Part shown: positions 24,164-32,917 of the stretch, one piece after another
Numbering within the stretch: the stretch's first letter is position 1
Layout of the letters: each line of letters begins with the position of its first letter
NCBI GenBank assembly: GCA_013298125.1
Contig: JAAFJP010000028.1
Location: 1-64,000, forward strand
DNA length: 64,000 nt
Direction: 5' to 3'
Source of the DNA: Cytophagales bacterium
GTDB taxonomy: Bacteria; Bacteroidota; Bacteroidia; Cytophagales; Spirosomataceae
Notes under the pieces: model-generated
Told to the model about the DNA's origin: nothing
What the model saw: only the letters and a program-made list of their open reading frames with translations
The model's database searches: none
Made by a program: the position numbers and the translations under genes

Positions 24164-25683
24164 TAATTTCCTCTATTTTGATGGTCAAAACGTTTCTGGA
24201 TAATTCTATTCAAAGGAATTTGCATTCCGCCAGTAGCTTCAAGCCAGTCAAAAACTTGGTCTCTGAGCTGATGAGCAATTTCTTGATGTTCTTTACTTCT
24301 TATCAAATTATTAATTTCCATTGGGTCTGTTTGCAAATCGTACAGTTCGTTTGTATCCCAGACCCCGTGATAATAAATATACTTATAACGTTCAGTCCTC
24401 ACACCAAAACAAGTAGGGGTTTGAGGAAAATCTGTCTCCCAATAATACTCATAAAACGCCTTATCTTTCCAAACAGAACTTTGTTTTTTGAGAATATTCA
24501 GGAATGAATTTCCCTGCATTTGGCTTGGCGTGGCTTGATTGGCATAAGCTAATAACGTAGGGGCAATATCAATATTTTGAATCACTTGCTCTACTTCTGT
24601 TTTGGGTTGAATAATTGATGGACAGCGAATCAACAGTGGTACTCGCATAGATTCTTCGTACATATGACGTTTATCAATTAGCCCTCTTTCGCCAAAACTG
24701 AAACCATTATCACCCATATACACTACCATTGTGTTTTCATCTAATCCATTGATTTTCAGCCATTCCAATAATTTCCCTACGCTTTCATCTACTCCCAATA
24801 GGGTTTCAAAATATTGGTGATAAAAATCATTGAATCCAATTTTTCCATGATACAAGTAGTCCACTCCATGCCAACTATACCGCTGATTTTTCACCCATTT
24901 GGGCATATCAATAATGTTGGCTTTCCCAAAAATTGATTGCGTTAATTTATCCTTTTCTCCTCCCCAATTTTTACTCGAATCAGTAGCGGTTAAATACATC
25001 GAAGCGGGATAATTAATGCTTTGATTTTTATAAATATCTTTATGTCTTTGGGTAGGTTCAAAACTGGCGTGAACAGCTTTATGAGACAAATATATAAAAA
25101 ATGGTTTATCTTTTTTAACGGTATTGAGCCAATCAAGAGCGTAATTAGTCAATAAATCTGTGATGTGTGTACTATCGGTATGCTTGACTTGCTTGCCATT
25201 TATATTAAACGTGGGATGATAATATTCTCCTTGTCCTTTGAAACTCAACCAATAATCAAAACCTTTTTGGGGAGCATCGTCCGTATTTCCCATGTGCCAT
25301 TTCCCTAAAAATGCTGTTTGATAACCCGCCTGTTGGAGGTATTGCGGAAAGAATTTCAGTTGGTTAGGAAGAGGAGCGAAATTATCAACCACTTTGTGTG
25401 TATGTGCATATTGACCTGTGAGAATACTCGCCCTACTCGGTGAACACAAAGCCGTACTAACACAGGCATTCTTGACATGAGCCCCCTCCTTGGCTAATTT
25501 ATCCAAATTCGGTGTTTTCAGTCCCGCAATGGTGTTCATAAAACCCATCGCATCAAAACGGTGGTCATCTGCCAAGATGAATATAATGTTTTTAGGTTTG
25601 GTTTTAAATTTAGTGTTATTGCTTTGTGCTGATATTTCATTGCAAGACAACAAAAATACCATTAGAAGAAAAGCGTCTTTCAT
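24160..25683 (-). CDS. Sulfatase (Cys-type, arylsulfatase family)
   Basis: 507 residues with a lipoprotein-like signal (LLMVFLLSC, Cys14). The alkaline-phosphatase-like sulfatase domain begins with KNIIFILADDHRFDAMGF (metal-binding Asp pair 39-40). The modification motif is LCSPSRASILTG with Cys80 as the residue converted to formylglycine. Other landmarks are FLGKWHMG, FIYLSHKAVHASFEP, MGDNGFSFGERG with the C-terminal metal ligands, and KRHMYEESMRVPLLIR. It hydrolyses sulfate esters, probably from polysaccharides in the periplasm or at the cell surface. The FGE maturation enzyme is encoded just downstream with overlapping stop and start. Confidence 0.93.
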   Translation of the reverse strand: MKDAFLLMVFLLSCNEISAQSNNTKFKTKPKNIIFILADDHRFDAMGFMNTIAGLKTPNLDKLAKEGAHVKNACVSTALCSPSRASILTGQYAHTHKVVDNFAPLPNQLKFFPQYLQQAGYQTAFLGKWHMGNTDDAPQKGFDYWLSFKGQGEYYHPTFNINGKQVKHTDSTHITDLLTNYALDWLNTVKKDKPFFIYLSHKAVHASFEPTQRHKDIYKNQSINYPASMYLTATDSSKNWGGEKDKLTQSIFGKANIIDMPKWVKNQRYSWHGVDYLYHGKIGFNDFYHQYFETLLGVDESVGKLLEWLKINGLDENTMVVYMGDNGFSFGERGLIDKRHMYEESMRVPLLIRCPSIIQPKTEVEQVIQNIDIAPTLLAYANQATPSQMQGNSFLNILKKQSSVWKDKAFYEYYWETDFPQTPTCFGVRTERYKYIYYHGVWDTNELYDLQTDPMEINNLIRSKEHQEIAHQLRDQVFDWLEATGGMQIPLNRIIQKRFDHQNRGNY

Positions 25684-25779
25684 AGTTTCTGTATTGATTA
25701 TTTTTCAAAATTAGAGGTTTTATTTGAAAGAAGGTTTAGAAGATAGTTTGTATTTTGCATATAAAAAATCTGTTTTATT

Positions 25780-26271
25780 ATGCGAAACGTAATCATCATT
25801 TTAGGTTCACCCAATTCTCCAAAAGGCAGGCTTCATAAAATAGCCATCGGAAGGGTAAATAAATGCCTCGAAATTTTTAATCCTGAAACGGATATGATTC
25901 TGTGTACTGGTGGTTTTGGGTCGCATTTTAATACAACAGAAAAGCCTCATGCAGCGTATTTGAAGCGATATTTGATGAGAAAAGGAATTGCAGAAAGCTA
26001 TTTCCTACCTTTTGCACTTTCGAGTAATACTGTCGAAGATGCTACCAAATCAAAGGCAATTTTATTAGAAAATACTTTTAAAAAAGTAACCATCATCACT
26101 ACCGAATATCATTTACGAAGGGTACAATTAATTTTTGATGAAATATTGGAGGGCATAGAAAAAACGTATGTTCCCGTTCCAAATAATATCTCAAAAAGTA
26201 TTTTTCAAAAATTTGAAAAACATGAAGATAAAGCGGTTGAGGGGATTTTGAGGGATGGATTGTATTATTGA
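25780..26271 (+). CDS. YdcF/SanA/ElyC-like DUF218 protein
   Basis: 163 residues. DUF218 signature: NVIIILGSPNSPKGRLHK at the N-terminus, ILCTGGFGSHFN near 47-58, SSNTVEDATKSKAIL near residue 85-100 (the E-x-A-x-x-T/S region), and ITTEYHLRRVQLIFDEIL near 106-125. The family is proposed to act in envelope biogenesis or vancomycin sensitivity; the enzyme reaction is not established. It lacks the N-terminal membrane segments of SanA and ElyC, so this is a short soluble form. It stands alone. Confidence 0.85.
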   Translation: MRNVIIILGSPNSPKGRLHKIAIGRVNKCLEIFNPETDMILCTGGFGSHFNTTEKPHAAYLKRYLMRKGIAESYFLPFALSSNTVEDATKSKAILLENTFKKVTIITTEYHLRRVQLIFDEILEGIEKTYVPVPNNISKSIFQKFEKHEDKAVEGILRDGLYY

Positions 26272-26350
26272 TAGAAGTAATCGAAGAACTTTATATTAGT
26301 GATATTTTTAAACTAATGTTCAGAAAACTTTAAATTGTCTTATTCTTATT

Positions 26351-26470
26351 TCAGAACACGCTTGCGAAACGCCGTACCGTTAAGATTAGTAGAATTAACA
26401 AGATTAATCATAAAAATCCTGTAAATCCTAAAATCGTGTTCTGACGGGGTCGTACAGACGGGGTTACCTA
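26351..26470. repeat. Intergenic inverted repeat
   Basis: TCAGAACACG (26351-26360) pairs with CGTGTTCTGA (26435-26444) around about 75 bases of AT-rich sequence, between a plus-strand and a minus-strand gene. It may be a weak bidirectional terminator. No gene is seen. Confidence 0.4.
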
Positions 26471-26500
26471 AACAAATTGTTGTCTTTCAAACACTAATAT

Positions 26501-26920
26501 CTACAAATCCTTCACAAAATGTAAACTATTAATTTGAAATTCTTTGTTCAAATATAAACGATGTGCCGTGTGTCGGGATGGACCAGAATCAAGCGAAATA
26601 CAATCGTAACCTTTTGATATAGCTATATTTACCACAAAATCTAACAAGGCACTTGCGTGTCCTTTTCCTCTTACTTTATCAGAAGTTGTGAGGTCATCAA
26701 TATAGATTTGCTTGCCGTTAAAAAGCATCTGCAAATACCGAAAACCAATCGCTGATACTACCTCTCCATCTTCTTCGATATAAGCAATTTGGTAGCCCTC
26801 CGAAAGCATTTCAGTTACTTTTTCTACGAATGTATCTTCCTGTAAATGAGGGCGTAAGAGACTAAAAACGTACCAACATTTTTTGATTTCTGATGCAGTT
26901 TGGGCGAATTGTATGTTCAT
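26501..26920 (-). CDS. GNAT family N-acetyltransferase
   Basis: 139 residues from the ATG at 26918-26920 (MNIQFAQTASEIKKCWYVFS); a longer frame would need a TTG start. The GNAT core is visible: YQIAYIEEDGEVVSAIGFRY, IDDLTTSDKVRGKGHASALL (motif A, R-G-K-G-x-A), and CISLDSGPSRHTAHRLYLNK (motif B with the conserved Tyr region). Substrate unknown. The Arg-Gly-Lys-Gly phosphate-binding loop is intact, so it should be active. Confidence 0.9.
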   Translation of the reverse strand: MNIQFAQTASEIKKCWYVFSLLRPHLQEDTFVEKVTEMLSEGYQIAYIEEDGEVVSAIGFRYLQMLFNGKQIYIDDLTTSDKVRGKGHASALLDFVVNIAISKGYDCISLDSGPSRHTAHRLYLNKEFQINSLHFVKDL

Positions 26921-26967
26921 GGTTATGATTAAAAATTGATGTTTCAACTATAATTTGTGTGGGAACT

Positions 26968-27000
26968 AACGTCGTGGAGGTTCAAAACCTCCACGACGTT
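26968..27000. repeat. Perfect short palindrome (15-bp arms)
   Basis: AACGTCGTGGAGGTT (26968-26982), loop CAA, perfect complementary arm (26986-27000). It lies just downstream of the 27018-28415 gene and has no T run. The same design (15-bp arms beginning AACG, 3-nt loop) recurs at 39382-39414, so it may be a dispersed palindrome family. Confidence 0.6.
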
Positions 27001-27017
27001 CCTACTAATTAAAACAA

Positions 27018-28415
27018 TTATTCTTCCGAAAAATCCTCCGAAATCAATTTCCTCAATTGCTGATGCGGACGAAGATTTGGGCGTTTTGAAAATATCGCTT
27101 TATCACTCGAAGAGTTTTTAGCTTTATGAGCTAAGGTGCTGGTATCAAAATAGTTATCTCTCACAAATTGGTTTACTTCGTCTTCGTTAATTACTTCTCG
27201 CACCATTGAGCCTTTCCCGAATCCATCGTTATACGCTCCGATTCTTGCATCGGTTTCTGCCAAACGAGTTTCGTTTTCGATGGCTTTTATTTCTTCTTGC
27301 AAAGCCTGTTTTTGACTTTGTAATGACTCTAAACTTGGCAATAATTTTAGGTCGTTTTCTAAAATGTTTTTCTGAACGATTTGTTCGGCTAATTCTGTTT
27401 CAATTGCCTGTAATTCAGTCGTTAAGCGTTTTTGTTCTTTGCGTAAGCGTTTGAGTTTAGGGTCGATTTGTAACCATCTTTGCCAGTAACATTGTAACAC
27501 TGGAAAGGCAATTCCCAAACAAATTGCACCTGCCAAAGCAAACAAAATCCCAGATAAAACAAATGATGCCAAAGCCCAAGGACTATTGACCAATTTCTCG
27601 TTCAAAGCATCAAAAACTTTCATCTTTGATTCTATCTGAGCAGTAACTTCGGGTGGTAATGCTGCCGATGGATTCAGAGGGTCAAGTATCTGATTTTGAA
27701 GCTGTTTGATAGATTTATTGACAGATTCTTTCATCTTGTCAGTCTTGTAGGCTTCGTACCTGAACCATCCCAAAATAAACAAAGTCACCACCGCAAATAC
27801 AACTGTTACGCCCTTGAACCACGCATATACACGCTTCGCACGGGGCGTTGGATTATCTGAATATGGATTCTCAATTAGACGTTCGTAAGCGGGTTTTAAC
27901 AAGACTGAAACCATCGCCAGACCAACCGCAAAAGCCCATGCTTCAAAGTTGTTGCGGATGTTTAGTGCGTAGGCTACGATTTCGTGAGAGATAATCAAAT
28001 CACCCGCCACGAAAGAAAGTCCAGCGAAGAGATAAATAAACCCCGCAAAGAGTGAATATTTATGACCAACAGAATGCCTTTTATCTGAAAATTGTTGAAT
28101 GAAATTCTGATTTTCAGTTACTTGACTATCAATTCTATCTTTGTTTTTACCTGCCAAATTTACCTTCAAAATACGGTCTTGGAGAGCATCGTACGATTCT
28201 TTGAAACGAACTTTTACATGGTCAATGACTTTTTCTAAGTCAGAAAGTTCATGCTTTTTTTCGCCTAACTGACGACTAAGCCACTCAAAATTAACCTGCG
28301 ATGACAAATAGCCTTCGTAAGTATTTTTATCAACCGATTCTAAACCGCTGTGATAGCCGTGTTGAAAATCGTAATTTTCGGTATGGGATTGTTCGTTGTT
28401 TTCGTTATTATTCAT
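27018..28415 (-). CDS. Membrane protein with coiled coils and four TM segments
   Basis: 465 residues. An N-terminal cytoplasmic coiled coil (about 40-110) leads to predicted TM segments near residues 121-141 (SLFAGFIYLFAGLSFVAGDL), 159-173, 203-219 and 280-308, and a long second coiled coil (315-400). The C-terminal 65 residues are polar. No signal peptide and no known domain. The gene at 29861-30931 has the same order of parts (coiled coil, four TM, coiled coil) but little direct sequence similarity. The two lie on the same strand around a secreted protein, so they may form one membrane assembly. Confidence 0.65.
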   Translation of the reverse strand: MNNNENNEQSHTENYDFQHGYHSGLESVDKNTYEGYLSSQVNFEWLSRQLGEKKHELSDLEKVIDHVKVRFKESYDALQDRILKVNLAGKNKDRIDSQVTENQNFIQQFSDKRHSVGHKYSLFAGFIYLFAGLSFVAGDLIISHEIVAYALNIRNNFEAWAFAVGLAMVSVLLKPAYERLIENPYSDNPTPRAKRVYAWFKGVTVVFAVVTLFILGWFRYEAYKTDKMKESVNKSIKQLQNQILDPLNPSAALPPEVTAQIESKMKVFDALNEKLVNSPWALASFVLSGILFALAGAICLGIAFPVLQCYWQRWLQIDPKLKRLRKEQKRLTTELQAIETELAEQIVQKNILENDLKLLPSLESLQSQKQALQEEIKAIENETRLAETDARIGAYNDGFGKGSMVREVINEDEVNQFVRDNYFDTSTLAHKAKNSSSDKAIFSKRPNLRPHQQLRKLISEDFSEE

Positions 28416-28455
28416 TGTATTTCTGTAAGTCCGTAAATTATGTAATTTGTTCAGT

Positions 28456-28486
28456 TAAATTGTCGTGCCAGTGGCACGACAATTTA
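28456..28486. repeat. Perfect palindrome upstream of the coiled-coil membrane gene
   Basis: TAAATTGTCGTGCCA (28456-28470) and its perfect complement (28472-28486) with one central base. It lies 41 bases before the start of the gene ending at 27018, so it could be an operator, or a cruciform-type terminator of the gene at 28564. Confidence 0.55.
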
Positions 28487-28563
28487 GTCATAAATTCTTT
28501 TCAATACTTATAAAAGTAGTCGTTTAAAAGAATATAAACAATTGATATACAAATACTTACACA

Positions 28564-29805
28564 TTATAACTGATGTTTTTTATAGTATTCTTTTATATAG
28601 TACAATAACACTTCGTTATCCCTCTGATTAGGAGCCGTTTTGTATAATTTTAAAAGGTCGGAATCATTTTTAAGTAAATTTTCAAGATATGGTTTATCCA
28701 CCGTTGAATATGTTTCAGTCTTGAAATTTAATGTTTTACAGCCACCAGGCTCTCCTGCCATCGAACTGCCTATTAATCCTCCCATTAACCCTCCTGCTAT
28801 AGCACCAGTGGTAGCATAACTGTTTTGTCTATTTATGCTGAGAGATGAAGCATTATTCCATACAATCATATTCCCAAATATATAAGTCTTCACAAAAGAC
28901 CTATATTGGTTGTATCTGTAAGTATTCATATAGAAATTTTTTCCGTCAGAAAAGCAAAAATAATTTCCTTTTAATTGTTTATGGGTACTTGAATATATTT
29001 TGAATACCTCTGCCTCTGGTTCAATAACGAAATTACCTACAACGTCTGGTTGGTTCTTTTTAAAACTGTCAAAAGAATTATATATACCATATTTTCGAGG
29101 AATATTAAGCGATACTTCCTCAGAAGTATTGGTGGAATATGATTCTATGGTTAGCCCAAACTTCTTTGCTTCTTTATCAAACTCCATGTCCATTTCAACC
29201 TCTGTATTAGATACAATAGTTGTGTCTGACCCCACCACTTTTTTCTGAATATTCTTATTTAGGTAATTTTCAAATTGAGATAATGTTTTTTCTATACATA
29301 CTCTCATTTTCATCATATTTGATTGAATTGTCCCTTTTCCTGCTTCTACGAATAATTCTGTGGAATAAATTGGGGCAAATTTATCACGTTCTTGTTTCAA
29401 AAGAGTTATTGATAATCCAACACGTCCATTATTCCTAATATTTCCTTCTACACCAGATATTTCTAAATCTGTTACCATTAAACCATAGGGTACTTGTGTA
29501 TTCTTTGATTTTTCATCCAGCTTACTCATCCGAATTAAATCGTTGAAGGTTGGTATTAACCCATCTTGAAATACTACATCCATTTTTTCTTCACCATTTG
29601 CACCTCGCTTATAAATAAATCCTATGCGTGAAGTATCTGATGTCCGACCATCTACAATTTTAGAGATATAAAAATTTTCACGGACAGGTATCGTGATTCT
29701 TAAATTAGAGTCATTTTTGTCAATTTTTAATACATATTTTTGTTGTGCTTTTGATGTCAGAGATAAGCAAAAAAATATTACGATTAGTAGCTTTATTTTA
29801 TTCAT
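28564..29805 (-). CDS. Secreted protein with a glycine-zipper segment
   Basis: 413 residues with a signal peptide (LLIVIFFCLSLTSKAQ). Most of the chain is beta-rich and polar. Near residue 345-360 is a glycine-zipper-like segment AIAGGLMGGLIGSSMAGEPGG-type, preceded by YATTG. Such segments can insert into membranes or promote oligomerisation. I recognise no family. It lies on the minus strand between two coiled-coil membrane genes and may be their exported partner. Confidence 0.6.
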   Translation of the reverse strand: MNKIKLLIVIFFCLSLTSKAQQKYVLKIDKNDSNLRITIPVRENFYISKIVDGRTSDTSRIGFIYKRGANGEEKMDVVFQDGLIPTFNDLIRMSKLDEKSKNTQVPYGLMVTDLEISGVEGNIRNNGRVGLSITLLKQERDKFAPIYSTELFVEAGKGTIQSNMMKMRVCIEKTLSQFENYLNKNIQKKVVGSDTTIVSNTEVEMDMEFDKEAKKFGLTIESYSTNTSEEVSLNIPRKYGIYNSFDSFKKNQPDVVGNFVIEPEAEVFKIYSSTHKQLKGNYFCFSDGKNFYMNTYRYNQYRSFVKTYIFGNMIVWNNASSLSINRQNSYATTGAIAGGLMGGLIGSSMAGEPGGCKTLNFKTETYSTVDKPYLENLLKNDSDLLKLYKTAPNQRDNEVLLYYIKEYYKKHQL

Positions 29806-29860
29806 TTTTGTAAGTTTTAGTAATTTAATATCCGTATGTTTTCAAATTTGTAATCTGTTT

Positions 29861-30931
29861 TTATAACTTCTCCCCATCCCCCAAAATCCCCTTCATCTGC
29901 CTACCACTCAACCGATTACGATATTGGCTTGCCAAATGATATTCACTCTCAAAAACCTTGATTAGCATATCTCTTTGGGCTTTTATTTTGGAGTTTTGGG
30001 TACTGAGTTTGGTTAATTCGGGTAGTACATTTTGCTTATCTTGGCGGTATTTTTCGATTTCGGTTTTGTATGTTGAAATCTCATTTTCCCAATCTGCCAC
30101 CTTCTTGATTTTATCTTTTTGTAATTGATTTCTTTTCTGAAAAATACTCAAATCGTCTTTCAAAACGGTGAGATTTCCTAATAATAATTTTCCCGAAAAC
30201 ATAAACAGAAAGAAAATAAAAGCAAATAGAGCATATGATTTCAAGGCGGGCTGGGTTGCATAAATCTGTGCAAATACAAAGAAAGCCGAAGCCAAAGGCA
30301 TTCCGATTTCTTCTAAAACTCTTCGCCAAGAACTTGTTTTATCATCATCGTGTAAGAAGGAAATTCTCCCGAACAGATTAAACATCCCTGCCCAAAATAC
30401 GCCCATCGCAATTAGTCCACTTTGTTGAAAGTGCCCACGCAGAGATTCTTCAATCAGGAAGTAGTTTCCTACGGCAATTCCAAAAGCTAAAAGCAATCCT
30501 ACGATGGTACGGGGTAAATGATGTTGTTCGGTAAACTCCTGATTTTTAAGCTCTTCTATTTTTATTTCTAATTCTTTGACTAAACTTTCCTTTTCGTTTA
30601 TCCAATAATTCAGTTCCCCAATTTTCTCTTCTTTTTGTTCGATAACACGGTCAGTTTCAGCGGTTTGTTGAGCAAAATAATGTCGAATAATGGACACCTT
30701 TTCATCAGGATTTGAGCCTGACAAACCATAAATTACGCCTTCGTCTCGTAGGATGTCATTGTTGATGAGCCAGTCGGGTTCGTTGGTGCGTGCGTATGGT
30801 TCGGTGGGTATATACGAGTCGGTATATTCAAGTTCAGACGTAACTTCCTCAACCACAGGCGTTTCGACCACGACAGTATCAGTGATTGTTTTTTTACGAA
30901 AGAGATTTTTTATGGAATCAAAAACAGACAT
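29861..30931 (-). CDS. Membrane protein with coiled coils and four TM segments (second)
   Basis: 356 residues. The N-terminal 75 residues are polar, with an acidic stretch PVVEEVTSELEYTDSY. A coiled coil spans about 90-132. TM segments are expected near 141-160 (RTIVGLLLAFGIAVGNYFLI), 171-190, 210-226 and 231-252, then a second coiled coil at 258-330 and a basic tail. No recognised domain. The layout is the same as in the 27018-28415 protein, which suggests distant paralogy or a shared complex. It is the first gene of this minus-strand group. Confidence 0.65.
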   Translation of the reverse strand: MSVFDSIKNLFRKKTITDTVVVETPVVEEVTSELEYTDSYIPTEPYARTNEPDWLINNDILRDEGVIYGLSGSNPDEKVSIIRHYFAQQTAETDRVIEQKEEKIGELNYWINEKESLVKELEIKIEELKNQEFTEQHHLPRTIVGLLLAFGIAVGNYFLIEESLRGHFQQSGLIAMGVFWAGMFNLFGRISFLHDDDKTSSWRRVLEEIGMPLASAFFVFAQIYATQPALKSYALFAFIFFLFMFSGKLLLGNLTVLKDDLSIFQKRNQLQKDKIKKVADWENEISTYKTEIEKYRQDKQNVLPELTKLSTQNSKIKAQRDMLIKVFESEYHLASQYRNRLSGRQMKGILGDGEKL

Positions 30932-31153
30932 AAGATTGGGAGTATTTTAGGAGTAACGAAATTGAGAAAAAATATTGTACTCTCCAACGAAAATATGAGG
31001 AATGGTCGTTTAGTTATTTTAATTTTGTAATACTTGAAGTATTGTAGTTTACATAAATAAAAGCCGATAGTGACACCAATATGGAGATGTTTATCAATGC
31101 TCTTAACCTTATTTTGGAAAATTCAAGAAGTAAAACCCCTTAAAAAAACGTAG

Positions 31154-32227
31154 ATGTTTGCTCAATTACATCACCCTCATCAGACCCTCAAAGGCGAAAC
31201 ATTAGACCAATACCTCACAATGGGTTGGTTTAGGATGGGGCAAACTATTTTTACGACTAATTTCCTGAAATATAACGGACAAATATTCAGTGCTATCTGG
31301 CTCAGGATTGATTTAACGACCTTTTTGCCCAGTAAAACCCAACAAAAACTTGCGAAACTCAATGCTAAATTTAAGGTAGAAATCAAGCCTTTGACCGACC
31401 TTAGCCCTGAACATTTAATCCTCTATAACAAATATCGAACTTCCGTTTCTTTCGATGCTCCCGAGTCCCTGCATCATGTCTTGTACGAAGACAGTTTCAA
31501 CGATTTTTTTGAGTCTCAACAGGTTTGTATTTATGACAAAGATAAACTCATTGCTTGTGGGATTTTTGATGTGGGACAAGATGCTTCAATGGGTATTGTC
31601 TGTTTTTATGACCCTGATTATCAGAAACATAGCCTTGGGAAATATTTGATGTTGCAGAAAATAAATTTCTCAAAACAACAAGGTATGAGCTATTTTTACC
31701 CAGGGTATTTTGCTCCTAATCATTCGGTTTTTGACTATAAATTAGAACTCTCTAAAACCTCTCTCGAATTTTTTGAAATCAAAAATAATCTTTGGAAACC
31801 CTTTGAGGAATATGAGTATGAAGAAACGCCTTTGGCAGAAATGACGCAAAAATTAGAGGAACTTTCCGTATGCCTGACCCAACGAAATTTTGAACATTCT
31901 ATCCTCAAATACGAGTATTTTGATACCGAACTTAACGATTCAATGAGAGGAGCTGGACTTTTGGATTTCCCCATATTTTTGCACTGTTTTGAGCGAAATA
32001 CGAACAAATCTAATCCTGTAATTGTCTATGACATCATCTCTCGGCATTATCATTTAGTCATTTGTGATGTCGCTTACACGCTTAATAATCAGGTGTTTAA
32101 GGTTGATTATTATACTCAAAATGTTATAATGATGACTCAACATCTCTTCGCAACCGAGTCGGCGGAGGCAATGGCTTTGGTAGCTTCGAGGTCATTGTTG
32201 AAAGTGGCGGGAGTATTGAATATTTAA
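31154..32227 (+). CDS. Arginyltransferase-like GNAT-fold protein (ATE/Bpt type)
   Basis: 357 residues, soluble. Landmarks of the C-terminal domain of arginyl/leucyl-tRNA-protein transferases are visible: MGWFRMGQTIF near 22-32, ACGIFDVGQDASMGIVCFYD near 131-150, DYQKHSLGKYLMLQKINFSK near 152-171 (acyl-CoA-like phosphate loop S-L-G-K-Y), and GMSYFYPGYFAPNHSVFDYK. The Cys-rich N-terminal zinc motif of ATE1 is absent, as in many Bacteroidota members. If it is active it adds an amino acid from aminoacyl-tRNA to protein N-termini (N-degron pathway). The C-terminal 120 residues are unique. Confidence 0.75.
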   Translation: MFAQLHHPHQTLKGETLDQYLTMGWFRMGQTIFTTNFLKYNGQIFSAIWLRIDLTTFLPSKTQQKLAKLNAKFKVEIKPLTDLSPEHLILYNKYRTSVSFDAPESLHHVLYEDSFNDFFESQQVCIYDKDKLIACGIFDVGQDASMGIVCFYDPDYQKHSLGKYLMLQKINFSKQQGMSYFYPGYFAPNHSVFDYKLELSKTSLEFFEIKNNLWKPFEEYEYEETPLAEMTQKLEELSVCLTQRNFEHSILKYEYFDTELNDSMRGAGLLDFPIFLHCFERNTNKSNPVIVYDIISRHYHLVICDVAYTLNNQVFKVDYYTQNVIMMTQHLFATESAEAMALVASRSLLKVAGVLNI

Positions 32228-32285
32228 GGTGAAACGATTGATTTTTTTGTAGATTTGTGTAGAAATAATTAAATCTAAACATCTT

Positions 32286-32894
32286 ATGAAAACTAAAACT
32301 CTTTTTCGTAATACCCTAAGCGGTCTTATTCTTGCTATCTCTTTTTGGGGTTGCCAAACTATTGACTTGGAAGAAGAACTTTATAATACTACCTATGAAA
32401 AATTTCATGGTAAATATAAAATTGTTCGTTGTACTTCTGATAAACCTGTTGATATAAATTTAGATGGTTTAGCATCAACTGAAATAGACAAAGAAATTCC
32501 AGACTTAGAATATTCTTATCTTTCATTACGTATTCTAAAAAGAACTTTACCAATTGGGGATGGGAGTTATGTTTTTGAAATGGGTTGGCAAGAACAATTA
32601 TTTGTTAATGGAATACAACCCGAAGAATATAAACCTGAAAAGCACTATTCATTTAGTTACGCAAATCAATTTTCAGTTTGTCGTTGTACTTTTTCTTCCG
32701 ATTTTAAAAAAATTAATGTTAAAAAATATTCAGATTATGACATCAACGAATATAGGTGGGTTTTGCCAGAATCTGTAATAGTTAGAAATGATGGATTGAT
32801 TGAAGTGATTTTTACAAAAAGACTTTATACAAGCAAAGGAGTTCAAAGCGTTAGAATAACAACTCTTTATGAGCGTTTCACTAAAAAAGCATAG
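32286..32894 (+). CDS. Hypothetical lipoprotein
   Basis: 202 residues with a lipoprotein signal: LFRNTLSGLILAISFWGC, lipobox Cys at residue 23. The mature part is beta-rich with a Cys pair in FSVCRCTFSSDF near residue 137 and ends with repeated Arg/Thr strands. It resembles small outer-membrane-associated lipoproteins of Bacteroidota, but I recognise no family. It lies 23 bases upstream of gldG on the same strand, so it may be cotranscribed with it. Confidence 0.65.
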   Translation: MKTKTLFRNTLSGLILAISFWGCQTIDLEEELYNTTYEKFHGKYKIVRCTSDKPVDINLDGLASTEIDKEIPDLEYSYLSLRILKRTLPIGDGSYVFEMGWQEQLFVNGIQPEEYKPEKHYSFSYANQFSVCRCTFSSDFKKINVKKYSDYDINEYRWVLPESVIVRNDGLIEVIFTKRLYTSKGVQSVRITTLYERFTKKA

Positions 32895-32917
32895 TTTTCC
32901 ATTGCATTACAACCATA

